Of a stretch of DNA of 64,000 nucleotides, positions 10,642 through 22,343 are shown in pieces (within the stretch, counting starts at the first letter, position 1; the number at the start of each line of letters is the position of its first letter). The stretch is taken from assembly GCA_019914945.1 (NCBI GenBank), contig CM034099.1, positions 2,604,001 to 2,668,000 on the forward strand, read 5' to 3'. The notes beneath the pieces are model-generated. The model did not search any database and had not been told where the DNA came from. It saw only the letters and a program-made list of their open reading frames with translations. The position numbers and the translations under genes were made by a program. Source of the DNA: Typha latifolia. Lineage: Eukaryota; Streptophyta; Magnoliopsida; Poales; Typhaceae.

Positions 10642-12850
10642 GAGCCTTTCTTGGACTCTCACCTCTCTTTCTCTCTCTCTCCCTCTCTCCCTCTCCTTGA
10701 TCTCCTTCTGCCTTCTGGTCTCTTCTTTGTCCGGTTTCTTAATTAAGAGGAGTAGGGGGGGTTTCTGCAGTTACCACGCGGAGGATTATATGGTAGACGT
10801 ACGTTGGTGCGTGGGATGACGGATGGATGCATGCATCTGGTGACCAATGCACATGACATGGGCGACATGATTCAAAAGGACTCTTTTATCTCGTTAGGCT
10901 TCAAGGAGAAGCCGCTGCTTTCGGGATTTTTATGAGCCCTTGGTAGTGCTTAAGCTACTGACACAGGATTCTATTTTCTAACCTCTGCTATTAAATCGCT
11001 AGCTTCCAAATATCCAGATGCATACGAATTCTGTGTAACCTGAGTTTTAGACGATCTTAATGGTCCTTAATAGGCATTCTGTTGTTCCTATCAACAGAGA
11101 CGGGACCTGGCTTGCTAAATCCACAAGAATGCATGCCACAATATATGTAAATATATATATATATATATATATATAAATCTCTTAAAAGAAGAAGATGAGG
11201 GTGAATCAAAGCCCAAAGCTAAACCACATATCCAAAGTATCCACTATACCACATTAGCTAGCTAGGGGACCTCATCAGCATGTAGCATAGCAACGTTGCT
11301 TCCTCACCCATGCCATGCATGTCTGGCCACTTTGCCTTTTTCTTGAGTGGGCAATGATGGTCACCTTTCTACATGGCTTTGGCTAGTAGAATCTGACAAC
11401 CCCTTGCTTTTGTGAGACACAAGCTAGCGAGCCTTCCTTCCTCCCCATATCGTGTAGGAGCCGTGTCCTAAAACCCAAAGGGGGCTGAACCCCCAACAAG
11501 ATATACTTTGAATATGATCACTAAATGGTGAGTAAAGCAAGGCATGATGAGAATAATTTTGCATTATAGACACATGTTGTTCCCATCATTGCCGCTCTTT
11601 TATTGTCATGGGAATTTTAGCTAGCCTTGGTGGAGATCAGTGTCATAAAAGTCATACGTATTTTTTTTTGCTAAACCCTAGCCTTTTGTGTACTGGCCTA
11701 TATGTCTCATCCTTTAGGAATCCTTTATCCGTCCAGCCTTTAGGCTTTTGTAAAGACCGCACTTACACGCCTTTTGGGTCTAGGATCATCACCTCTCATT
11801 CAGTCAGATCCACTTAAGTTGGTGCTCAATTGTAGTAAGCTACTTCGATTTTGTATTTTGCTTGGGTAGCCCCGCAAATAGACAATATACTACTGACATT
11901 TAATATGTGTAACCAAGCAGTCTTACTCTTGCACCATGCAAGCATAATTGCATATGTAAACTATTATTCTTAGGTAAAAGGCTAAAAGCTAGTGGTTAGT
12001 GTTCGAACGCAGCAACCAAATTGAAAAGCTTTCTGCACATCCGATCCGCACGGCACACAAACAAACGGGAAACCTCTGCTCGGCATTTACATGCATAGCT
12101 TACGTAGAAGACCAGTATGTATGTCTCTATATGTTAATAGCTGAATCATACGATTGGACGGACGAGATATAGACTGGGCCCACAATTGGAACATATTCTT
12201 GTGACGTCAGTCTTCTTTTTAATTTCCTTCCCTAGTCAGCGTGCTTTACACGCTGACACGAGTCACTTCCATCAGTTCACACAACTAGCCATCATCATGG
12301 AGCAGGTCTCGATGCCATGCATGCATGGTGGATCCATGGCATGTTTGACCCGACAAGGGCCTACTCAAAGGACCATGCAAATGTGATCCTAAATGTGACA
12401 CGTAGACAATTGGCGGGACCCATCCGTCGCCATCTGATGGAGCTATGAGGATTTTATTAACGCTCAGATTGTTGGTTTGTTTAGCCATTTCCATGAGATG
12501 GTTTATCAAATTAAAAAAAAAAAAGGTGCAGGCTATACTTAATTGCAAAATTTAAGTAGATTTAAGTGAAGGCTTCCGCCCGCCATCAGAAAGTATAATA
12601 GGCTACTTTGTGGTCGAGATAATGTGTACTTGAACCCACCTCTCCTCCCTTCGTCTTCCTCTCCAACCCATGCCATCTCTTTCCTCTCTCCTCGTCCACA
12701 AATGTATCGATTCCCCGGGCCCAACCCCAATTCTAATCCTAACCCCAAGCTTTGTCCTCTTCTCCACCGCAATTCGCCTCCGGATCAGCGAATCCGAACT
12801 TTTCGATCTTCTTATAAGTATGGTTCAAATGCTGCGATTTTGATCTTGCT
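10642..12850. promoter_or_regulatory. Divergent intergenic region between the HAM-type GRAS gene and the JAC1-like gene
   Basis: Both neighbours read outward, so this 2.2 kb holds two promoters. Visible items are an AT microsatellite at 11153-11175, a CATGCATG-type stretch near 12316-12326, and T/C-rich sequence just before 12851 that is probably the JAC1-like leader. The ORFs at 11608-11817 and 12186-12386 have no domains. I see no extra gene. Confidence 0.5.
10661..10699 (-). repeat. CT/GA tract in the leader of the GRAS gene
   Basis: A CT-rich run on the plus strand (GA-rich in the mRNA) starts about 20 bases upstream of the ATG at 10641. It is probably part of the 5' UTR. Confidence 0.6.
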
Positions 12851-15800
12851 ATGGAGAAGATATTGGAGAGAGATCACACCATCGGCTACTCGAAGAGGAG
12901 CTCCGATGTCGATTTCCAGGACGTGTTCGGTGGCCCGCCGAGGCGGCCTTCCCTGTACGAGCGGCGCCGGAGCTTAGCGGATCCGGATTCTTTCGATTCC
13001 TACCCGTCGTCGCGAGAGAGGGGGATTGGGAAGGACAGCTTGGGGTCTCGGCGGCAGTGGTCGGGTTTGGGGGAGAAGCCGGTCTTCGGGGAGATCAATA
13101 GTCCGATTAGGAGAAGAAATCTGGGCGATGATTTCTATAGCGATATATTTCCGGGAAGCGATTCTTCGTGTTCGACGCCGAAGAGGGTTGATCGGGATGT
13201 TTTCTCTTCGTCCCCCGGTTCGCGGGTCCTCAGCCCGAGCCAACATTTGCCGCCGAGGTATGAGTCATTTGTGGGAGGTGCACAGAACAAGTTTTCCCCC
13301 TTTTTTTTCTGTAGTTGTTTGTTATTTTAATATCTTTTGGCTTTAATTTTATTATTTGCTTATGTTAGTAAACGTTATTTTGGCTACAAATGTGAAATTT
13401 TTGAAATTAACTTTTATTTCTCGTCCTTTGGAAGTCTAACGCTTGCTTGATTTCATAAAGTGAAGATCTTGTTAGGTCTGTAGCATGAGACTTAAGATAC
13501 TCTAATTGTGTGATCTCAAACTTGATTCATATAATGGCATCTCTTTATTGAATGGCGAATCTCTGATATATTTATCCCCTTATCTCAAAAGGTAGTCTTC
13601 CTAAGCATTAGATTGTGCCACCTCAGCCTCAGCACCATGCTACCTCTTATTCTAGAATATTAGTTATACTCTTCTAAACTCGATATCTTTTGCATTATTT
13701 TGAACACTCCAAGGTCTGCAGTTTCATTGTTGTAACGAATATTTTCTTTTTTCCCCTCCGTTTCTTATGTCTATGTCTGTCATGAATGAGGATTTCTGCA
13801 TGACAACTTGCTGATTTATTTGTACATCAAGGAATCTGTACATGCTGCCAACAAGTCTTGATCCTGATATACATAAAAGTTTGTCAAACGATTTTGTACC
13901 AAGTTTTGCAGAGAACAAATTCAATTGTTTCATCCATCATACTCTTGTAATACTACACATATTCTCAAATTCACATAGTAGTGTATCTGAGTTCCTACCT
14001 TCCATACCACAATTTCACCCTTACCCATACAGGTTGTTCCATCCAAAGAGAGAATTAATGCAACTAAAGATTCGGAATAAATTTATGCATAAGGTAATAT
14101 CCTTGTCATTAATTTAGCTATCTCACTTATGTTCTTGCCTCTCAACAAGCTCTAATCTGGGTTATTATACACATTAAGGTAATTAAGTCAGTTTGCTACT
14201 GTATACAATTTTTTTATTATGTCAGTTGCTTTGCTCCTATTTCTGACATCAACTTTTAATATTCCCAGCCTCTCCATGAAGTTGGCCAAAGGCATAGATC
14301 AACAAACATTTGGTTCTCCCACTCGGCATGTTCTCTATAAAAATGAGGATGGAGCTCCTGATGCATACAGTTTTCCTTCTTCACCATATACTTCCATGTC
14401 CAATTTACCAACTCGGCCAGTTGTTGAACAAGATGACTTGAGAAATGATACCCATGGCCTGTTCCGCCATAGCTCTTTATCCCGGTTATTTTCTCGTAAT
14501 GGAGATAAACCAAACTCTATTAATACTGCCAGTTCTTTGGAAAGTCAATCTCAAAGATATGCAACTAGCTTAGAGAGCTACATCAACAGCAGTCAATTCC
14601 ATTTCTCTATATATAAGTGGGCAGGCAAAGGAGTCTCACTGATCTTACCTTATACTCCAAAAGAAAGAAGTGAAAAGGTAAGCGGACTTAGGGGATTTCC
14701 TGAAGTGGTCATACAAGCAATTGACCTGCTTGCCGATGATGATAATATTTCTACTAACACGGGAGCATCCAAAAGCCAAACAGAAAATGAACATTACAAG
14801 TTGCCAAATGATGTCTTTATGCAAAGAAAAGATAACTCAGATTCATCAAGTGTGGAAGACACTCAACCAGCTGAGTTTGAGAGGATGTACCTTCAAAGTG
14901 AAGTAACTAAACAATCAGGTCTTCTGGAGTTAATTTTTTCTATTGCTATTGTTGATGCTTAATTTCTAAGCTAACACGGTACAGCATGATGACATATTCC
15001 CTAACATTTTTCGTCCATTTTTCCCATTTATTAGGTACACACAATGACATTAACGAAGAAGTTCTTTTTACCTTTCCTGACAAAACAAAATCCAAATTGA
15101 AGAATCTTCATCAGCTTTTCAAAGATGGTGTTGAAAAACTAGGTAAATCATTGCCAACTTGCACAACTTAAACATGATTGATCTTTCTAATTTAGTTAAT
15201 CTTACATGTTTCATACATCCTTTTGGCTATAGGAAGTGAGTCTATGATTAGACAGGATGAAGACGTGGAAGGTTTCTCTGGAGGAATAAAATATTCTAGT
15301 GATGATATAAAATCTAAGGAGCAAGAAGGAAGGGAAATCCCTCGTATGGAAGAAATTAGGCCTAAGGAGCGAGACACCCAAAAACCTTCCGAAGATAAGG
15401 TGCTTGGGACCAAAGTGAAGGGAAAGGTAAAAGAATTTATCAGAATATTCAATACCGAAGGTTCGCCAAAGCGAAAATCCACACTGGAAGCTCGAGATCA
15501 AAGGTCTACAGGAAAAAGTAGGACCAAAAACAGAGTTGAACACCAAGTTAGTGCTTCTGATTTCAGGGAAAATGAGGAAGTTAAAACAACACAAATGAAT
15601 GATAAAAGTGCATTTCCACTTATCTCTTCTCCAGTACGTTCACCATCTTCTCGGAAAATTATAATCAGATACTATCAATACCCTACTTGTAAGTTGTAAC
15701 TAAGCATGTTTGCCTAAGTGGCTTCTAATTATTTCAGATAAATGAAGCTCTAGAGAAGATGGAGAAAGAGTTCCCTAATATGAGTTATGATGTCCATAGA

Positions 15801-18800
15801 ATCAATGACCTTTCTCCTGAAAGGAATGAAACATTTGAACCATGCTCTGGTTAGTTCTTTTAAACCTGAATAAGCGTGAAATGCAAATATAATTAGTTTT
15901 AACTCGCCAAGAATTTGATGTTAGCTACATTAAATGGATGGCGTTTCAACTTCTTTGAGTAATGCTATTATGCTAGAAATATATAAAGGAAAAAAGTCAA
16001 AAACTAACATTCTCGTTATCCTTTTTCTTCTTTTTGCTGAAATCTCCTGTTATTGAGACCCTACAGTATGAGGATCTGGAAAAAGAAAAGAAATAAAGTA
16101 AATTCAAGTAAAGTTTTTCGATAGATCCTTTTGATGGATAGTGGAACACTGTTTTAATATAAGTTTAAAGTCCACTGATCATTCATTTCCTGCACAGTAG
16201 TGGAGGTAGCATAGAGTAGAAAAGTCAAGATAGAAGTTTGGAGAAGATAAAAGAGAAATCGAGACAAAGGAAAACAGTAAGTGAATGTAGCTCTAATTTG
16301 GCACCATTTTAACTTCTAGTACATAGATCATTTATTACTGCAAGGTTTAAGCTATTGCTGCTTCAGAGTCAAGCATAATGGACTTCCTTGCTGAGCTGAT
16401 ACCTCGTAGGACTTCATGAAATAGAGAAGGATGGCTCTCATCTCTTGTTACATCTATCTTTTAGGGAAAAATAAAAACCCGAGGAACTCTTACATCTGAG
16501 CAAAGAATCAGACATAGAAGCTACTGATCTTATTTTATTTTTTGATATCTTCCTGTAATATAAGTGTTTATGCTATTTCCATTAGTAAATTCATGTGTAA
16601 GCTTCTTGTAGTCTAACTTCTGAAATTTTGGATTCTTTAGTAGTCGATGCAGTAGATGCTGAGGAATCTCATTTTGAAGATCTTGAGGAATGCCTGGTAT
16701 GTTTAACTTTTCCTCTATGTTGATTTATACATCACTATAAAATTGCTAATGAAAAGCATATGAAAGCAGATAACAGATGCATGTCAATTGCATGGATTGC
16801 CTAATCTTGAAATTGCTATAAAAATAATCTTATTTTTCCTTGATAACCAGTGGACCCTTCATGGGCTTAATAGAATTCCTTCAACTTAGGGATTTTATTG
16901 TCATTCTACAAATTAGGTAATCCCAAGCCTTGAATGTGAGAATTCTACCTTCAGTGTTCCTGCCTTCTGGATATATTAGTTCATTCTGACGTCGATGTCT
17001 TTTTATGGATTAAAGGACCAAATTCACTAATCTATGTATAATTCACGTGCTACCAGTGGTGACTATTTCTATTTCATTGAGAGAAGGGTTTCTTGTCATT
17101 GGACTTAGTGGTCTGCATTTCAGTGCCAATTGCACCTCTAAGTCGAAGATTGTGATGTTTGTCATCTTAGCAATTGGAGCCATGTTTACTTCAGGCGGAC
17201 AAATTTTCCACCTGGATTTAGCGACTGAGTTTTTCATCAATTGCCCTATATTTGAAACTGTGCTAATTTAATTGAGTCACGGAAGTTCAACATAAATCAG
17301 CATAATACACTTCAGTCGCTACCGGTAGCATGATTTTTTCTACAGACCTTGAACAGGGCATAATGAGGAGCTGCTACCTCTCCTGGCAAGGGTCAGCGAC
17401 AATAGTGGGATTATCCTCATTATGAATTTAGTAGTGTTAGAACTTATTTCTCGCTTCTCCAATGCTGCCTTTTAATATTTTCTTATAGATAGGTGGCATG
17501 CATATAGATTAAACCAACGATGGTCGTGCCACAGGCACGGACCGTGCCAGTGGTCGGCACAACACGGCGCAACACGTGTCACGGCATTTGTCGGTCGTGT
17601 CGTAAGAGAATGAGAGAAAAAGGTAAGGGATACTCACCTTCGCTTTTGCAGTTGCCGTCGCCATTGCTCACCACTTACCGATCGCCACTCGCCATCACTT
17701 CGTCGGGTGCCCTAGCCCGCCCGAGAGAGAGAGAGAGAGAGAGAGTTCTGGCAGACTACTGCAAATTTGATAGTCATACTGCTTCATAGTTATACCATAT
17801 AAAAAGAAGTTTTGTTGTTATGTGATGAATGTTTTTACCTGAAGATTTTGTTTTTGTTTTTTGCTTCTTTGCTACTTCAAATACCAGGTTGAACAATTAT
17901 CTGATGATCAGGATCAACCTATGCAAAAGGATATGCAGAAAGATCAAATCAAAGTAGGTTGCAAAATTGGATTCAAATCAACTAGCATTTACATGTTTTT
18001 TTCCTAATTTTTCTTTTGGTTGCTGCAAATCAGATATCTGATTCTAAAATACGAGAGTGGTCAAAAGGAAAAGAAGGAAATATTAGATCACTGCTATCAA
18101 CTCTTCAACATGTGAGTATGAGATTTGCAGCCAACTAATAAGGGCTAATTCTCAATTTCTTTTTTGGAAAACAATAGAAGTGGTGTTTCTCATCTGTTTG
18201 CACTCTGTTACAATTTTTAGCAAGGTGAAGATGAACAGTGTGTTATCATTTTCGTTCATCCTTATACTTTGCTACTACAGGGATAATGCTGGATATTTAT
18301 TGTAGGTATTATCTTCCCTCAGGCATAGAGAGCCCACTAAGTGACTGCATAATGTAAAGCAATGTTCTCGCAGGGAAATGGTTTACTTAACATGCATTTT
18401 GACTGAGCTTCATCCCTGTCTCTGTGTTATTAACTTGTTAGATTGTTTTTTTCTGATTCAATACTTGGGTTAGTTTGGGAAGCTTTCTGGCATGGTCTGC
18501 CATAGTCATTGCTAGATCATATTTCAACTGAGTCATTATGTAGAATTGTAGATCATATATTGTTGCTACTACTATCTGAAAGTGATTCAAGATGACAACA
18601 ATTTATTATTGTCTTCCAAGCCTTAATGCTATGCATGTATTTATAAGCCGGCCACCAGCCACATTGATGCTATTTGAAAATTAGATTTATAGCAATCTGC
18701 TATGGAGCAGTTAAACTCAGCTTTCTTTTCCGCTCACCTCTTCACATCATCTGCTTTAGAGCAGAAATTTTCAAGTAGCTCGGGCAGGTTGTATCAAATA

Positions 18801-20837
18801 TCATAAATTGGATAGTGGATGGAGGTAGTTTGGAAAGTCTTGATGGAGTTGGAGGGAAGGTTCGGGGCAGGAGAGGAGGTAACAAAGACTTGTGTCATGG
18901 AAAAATTGTATGGCAAGGAAAGAGAAGTATTACAATATTAGGGAGACAAACGTGAAAAGTAGAAGAAAAATAGCAAAATATGGTGTTGATTAGTCATTTA
19001 GAGTCTATTAGAACGTGGCTAACTGGATCCATTTTTGGGTCATAGTTTAAGTACCTCTAACAAGGCTAAGAAAATATAGTTTTTGGTTGTAAAATAGACT
19101 AAAATGTAATTATTATCTTTGTGTAATGTGAAAAAGTGAAAAATGTGTCAGTTTTAGTGGAAAATAGGTGATATATAAAATTAATGGGCCAAAATGTCCT
19201 CTAACTTTGATGATAAATTTTAAAAATATTCATTTTTATCAAAAAGAGCTTTTCATTGTGGACTTGCGGGCTTACGTGCTTGTAAGCCGACAAGCACAAT
19301 GACGCTTGTGGGCTTACAAGCACGTAAGCCCACAAGAGCAATGGCGCTTGTTCACAAGCGGGCTTACATATTCTTTTTTATTTTTCTGAAATAATGTAAG
19401 GTTACTATTGTTTTTGAAAATAATAACTTAACATTACTATTTTATTTTTCTTGTTATAAGACCGCATGGTTTACATTATCTTTTTAATATTTTTAATATA
19501 TTTTTGGTATTGCAAACTTTATTTTAAAAAAAGTAAATTATTGCAAGCTCGCAAGCCCGTAACCATATTATAGTTATTACGGACTTAGTAAGTTTTAAAT
19601 TTTTTTTAAAGAGAAATATATTTATTTTGGAGGAAAATTAAAGATATACGAGATATGATATAAAATAGAGGTGCCATTATCACTTTGATGTGATATAAAA
19701 AAAAATATTATTTTTTAAGAAAATTTGAGTATGTGTAATGCAAATAGTACAAAAATGCTATTATTAAATTTGTAAAAATATAAATGCAAGTTATTTCGGA
19801 GGTAATATTATAATTTCAGAAAAATTTAAATTTTGAAGTAGTGTTTAGTTATTCAATGTAGTTAGAGCCCCTAATCGAGTTCTGGGACTAACCCTAAACT
19901 CAAACCTAGCTTCCGATATGTTATAGATCGACTTTTCTTAATCTTTTCATTAAAATGCCTTGAACTAAACATCATAGACAGCTCAAAAGGTTAGTTCACA
20001 TGTAGAGTGTAAATACATAATTCGAGTAAATGTTACCCTTATTGAATTTCTGAACAATCTGTTCCGATTCATCAATTTTAAAATTAAAAAACTCTTAATT
20101 AAGTACTATAATTTTTTTTTCTTACTTTCTAGATTCTTTGGCCCGAGAGTGGATGGAAACCAGTTCCACTTGTTAATATTATTGAAGGAGCATCTGTGAA
20201 GAGAGCTTACCAGAAGGCACTGCTTTGTCTTCATCCAGATAAGCTCCAGCAGAGGGGTGCTGCCATGCATCAAAAGTACATTGCAGAAAAAGTTTTTGAC
20301 ATTTTACAGGTACTTGAGTCATATTGCAAGCTTATTGCTATTTTTTTTATGTGGACATTATTAACTTTGATCTTGGAAATTTACTAATAAGATATGCATC
20401 ATACATCTCTGTAGTTTATACTTAGCCTTTCTATGTGATGTGTGGGAAATGAAATTTGAAAATGGCAATTAGTTTCTATCTTGTAAAGTAAGAATGAGTT
20501 TGAAGGTAAATCTTAGTTGCTAATCAATGATATTTAGGAATGGAAATTCCATTTTCACTTTTATCATTCCACACGTACTGAACGGCCTATCTCATACTGT
20601 AAGATCATTCAACTTTTCACCATGGAAGTTTACTGTGGCAAAAGAAGTAAAACTTTACTAAATGCCATCTTTTTGTTCAACCAGCTTACTGGGCCAAGCC
20701 ATCTGGTTCACCTTATGATTTTAGGGATTGTCAGAAATATTTTTAAAATGGTTTTCAGGTCATCACTGCTCATGGACTGGGGGGATGTGCAATCAAAACA
20801 TCCAGGGAAGATGAGAAAGAATATGTGTGTGTATATG

Positions 20838-20886
<49 letters not shown>

Positions 20887-21370
20887 GGAGGGGGGGGGGG
20901 GCGGGGGGAGGTAGACTAAACATTGTCGCACAAGATGAAGGGAATGAGACATTGATAAGAGACCACAGCTCGATTTAAGAGAAAAAAGGTAAGGTTTAAC
21001 AGCTCCTTGCATAGCGAGTTTTTAGTCATGTAATCTCATGACAAATCAGAGAGTAGTTGGTTCCAGTTTAAGTAATATAAAAATGAGCAGGGATAACCAA
21101 GGACCCCTATTTCGCTTTGTATCAAGGGCGCCGCCACTCTTGCATAGCTTGTTTAGCAGGTGTTCAAAAGGTTGAATGATTACTGTTGTCTTATGAATCA
21201 TTATTGGGCTTTAGATTATGTAAGCTGTGAAAGTAGCCAAGTTTAGTTTCTCATCTAGCAGTTACTAGTTCGTACTTGTCAAGTTAAATATGTATTTGAA
21301 CCTCATGATCAATAATTTTCTGTTCTTGCAGGAGGCATGGACTGAATTTAATTCACTCGATTCGTTCTGA
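12851..21370 (+). CDS. JAC1/auxilin-like J-domain protein, 10 exons
   Basis: Exons are 12851-13257, 14269-14918, 15035-15142, 15233-15633, 15738-15849, 16641-16696, 17888-17953, 18034-18111, 20133-20309 and 21332-21370. Every junction is GT-AG and in phase, giving 697 residues. The N-terminus has [15 protein letters not shown], typical of plant auxilin-like proteins such as JAC1 (J-domain protein required for chloroplast accumulation response). The middle is polar and disordered, with lysine-rich stretches such as [13 protein letters not shown]. The end is the auxilin J domain: [13 protein letters not shown] from residue 627, then [13 protein letters not shown] with the HPD motif at 660-662, and [20 protein letters not shown]. 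Auxilin-type J domains recruit HSC70 to uncoat clathrin; JAC1 itself acts in blue-light chloroplast movement. Which of these roles applies is inferred. The exon 4 donor (CCA|GTACGT) is less standard but keeps phase. Introns of about 2.0, 1.2, 1.0 and 1.0 kb contain only AT-rich sequence and repeats. Confidence 0.9.
17518..17790. repeat. GC-rich insert in intron 6 of the JAC1-like gene
   Basis: Within an AT-rich intron, positions 17518-17600 contain a GC-rich stretch built from GTGCC/GGCAC and ACACG words, followed by a GA run near 17725-17745. This composition is typical of transposon-derived DNA in plant introns. An 89-codon open frame (17520-17789) covers it but has no domain and is judged a chance ORF. 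Confidence 0.35.
18112..20132. other. Long intron 8 of the JAC1-like gene, with a perfect inverted repeat
   Basis: This 2.0 kb AT-rich intron separates the disordered part from the J domain. It contains a compact hairpin: 19268-19288 and 19311-19331 are perfect 21-base reverse complements with a 22-base loop, and the pairing extends outward with one mismatch to about 19263 and 19336. No coding potential is seen. It may be a decayed miniature transposon. Confidence 0.5.
20820..20910. repeat. Compound microsatellite in the last JAC1-like intron
   Basis: The GT/AT, AT, AG and poly-G runs follow one another at about 20824-20909. The poly-G part is prone to assembly and length error. Open frames over this interval encode only simple repeats. 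Confidence 0.85.
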
Positions 21371-22305
21371 TATGGGGCTGCAAGTTTTAATTTGCTCGAG
21401 AATGATGTAAAGTACGTCAGATCTACTTCACACTTGTTCAAGATGTATACAAGGCTTTAGATGTCCGTCAGATATAGGAATGGATTATAGTCCAATTGTC
21501 TAAAGAGCTGCCTGTCACGCATACAATGCCCAAGTCCACACATATATTTCCATTTGTCTACATCTTGCAACACTCTAAATCCAGGTCAGATTACTTATCT
21601 TGATTATGGATCACGAAAATGAAACATGATACTCATTTGATGGTTTGATCCTGTCTGGACATGCATACTTGTGAAGTATTGTGATATACTACTACTTGAT
21701 AAACTTGATAGCACCCTTGGCACATATGAACTTATTTAAATAAGCCCAAAGAAGTCATCGATGGCTGTTTGATGGAACACTACCGAATCAGCTTGCTTAA
21801 CAGATAAACAAATAGCCTTTCAAATCAGGTCTGTATCTGTGGCCCAGGAGGACAGTAGGCGGAGTAAGAGGACGTAAATATATCGAACCAAAGTAGGTCA
21901 CAGTGCTGCGTCTAGTTAATCATTGTTTATCTGTCATTTTGTCTTGTTTGTTAATGACTACTATACCAGTTGTATCCGTTCCAGCTTATGCCAGCTGACA
22001 TTGATCTGTCCTACTTATTAAATTTTGGTTGACGCCCGACCTTAACCCAATCCAACTGAGGGTCTTAGTACGCTAACAACGATACCTAAACTCTAGTTGT
22101 CCTTTTTCTTTTCTCTGATAGATTATGAGTTAGTAAGTGATTCAAATGCTAAGATTGGACGTTTGGGATTACAATATTCCTAATCTATCAAATATTAACT
22201 CTAATTTTTAGGGAGGATAAGGAATTGAACTCTCGATCTATGTTGCAGCCCCAGGGGTGACCTGATTTGGATTAGTTTCGCTCGTAAACAAAAAAGGAAG
22301 GAGGG

Positions 22306-22343
<38 letters not shown>

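Noticed and set aside
20622..20978. 118-codon ORF in the last JAC1-like intron
   Set aside because: Much of it encodes the AT/AG/G microsatellites, and it lies inside a well-supported intron.
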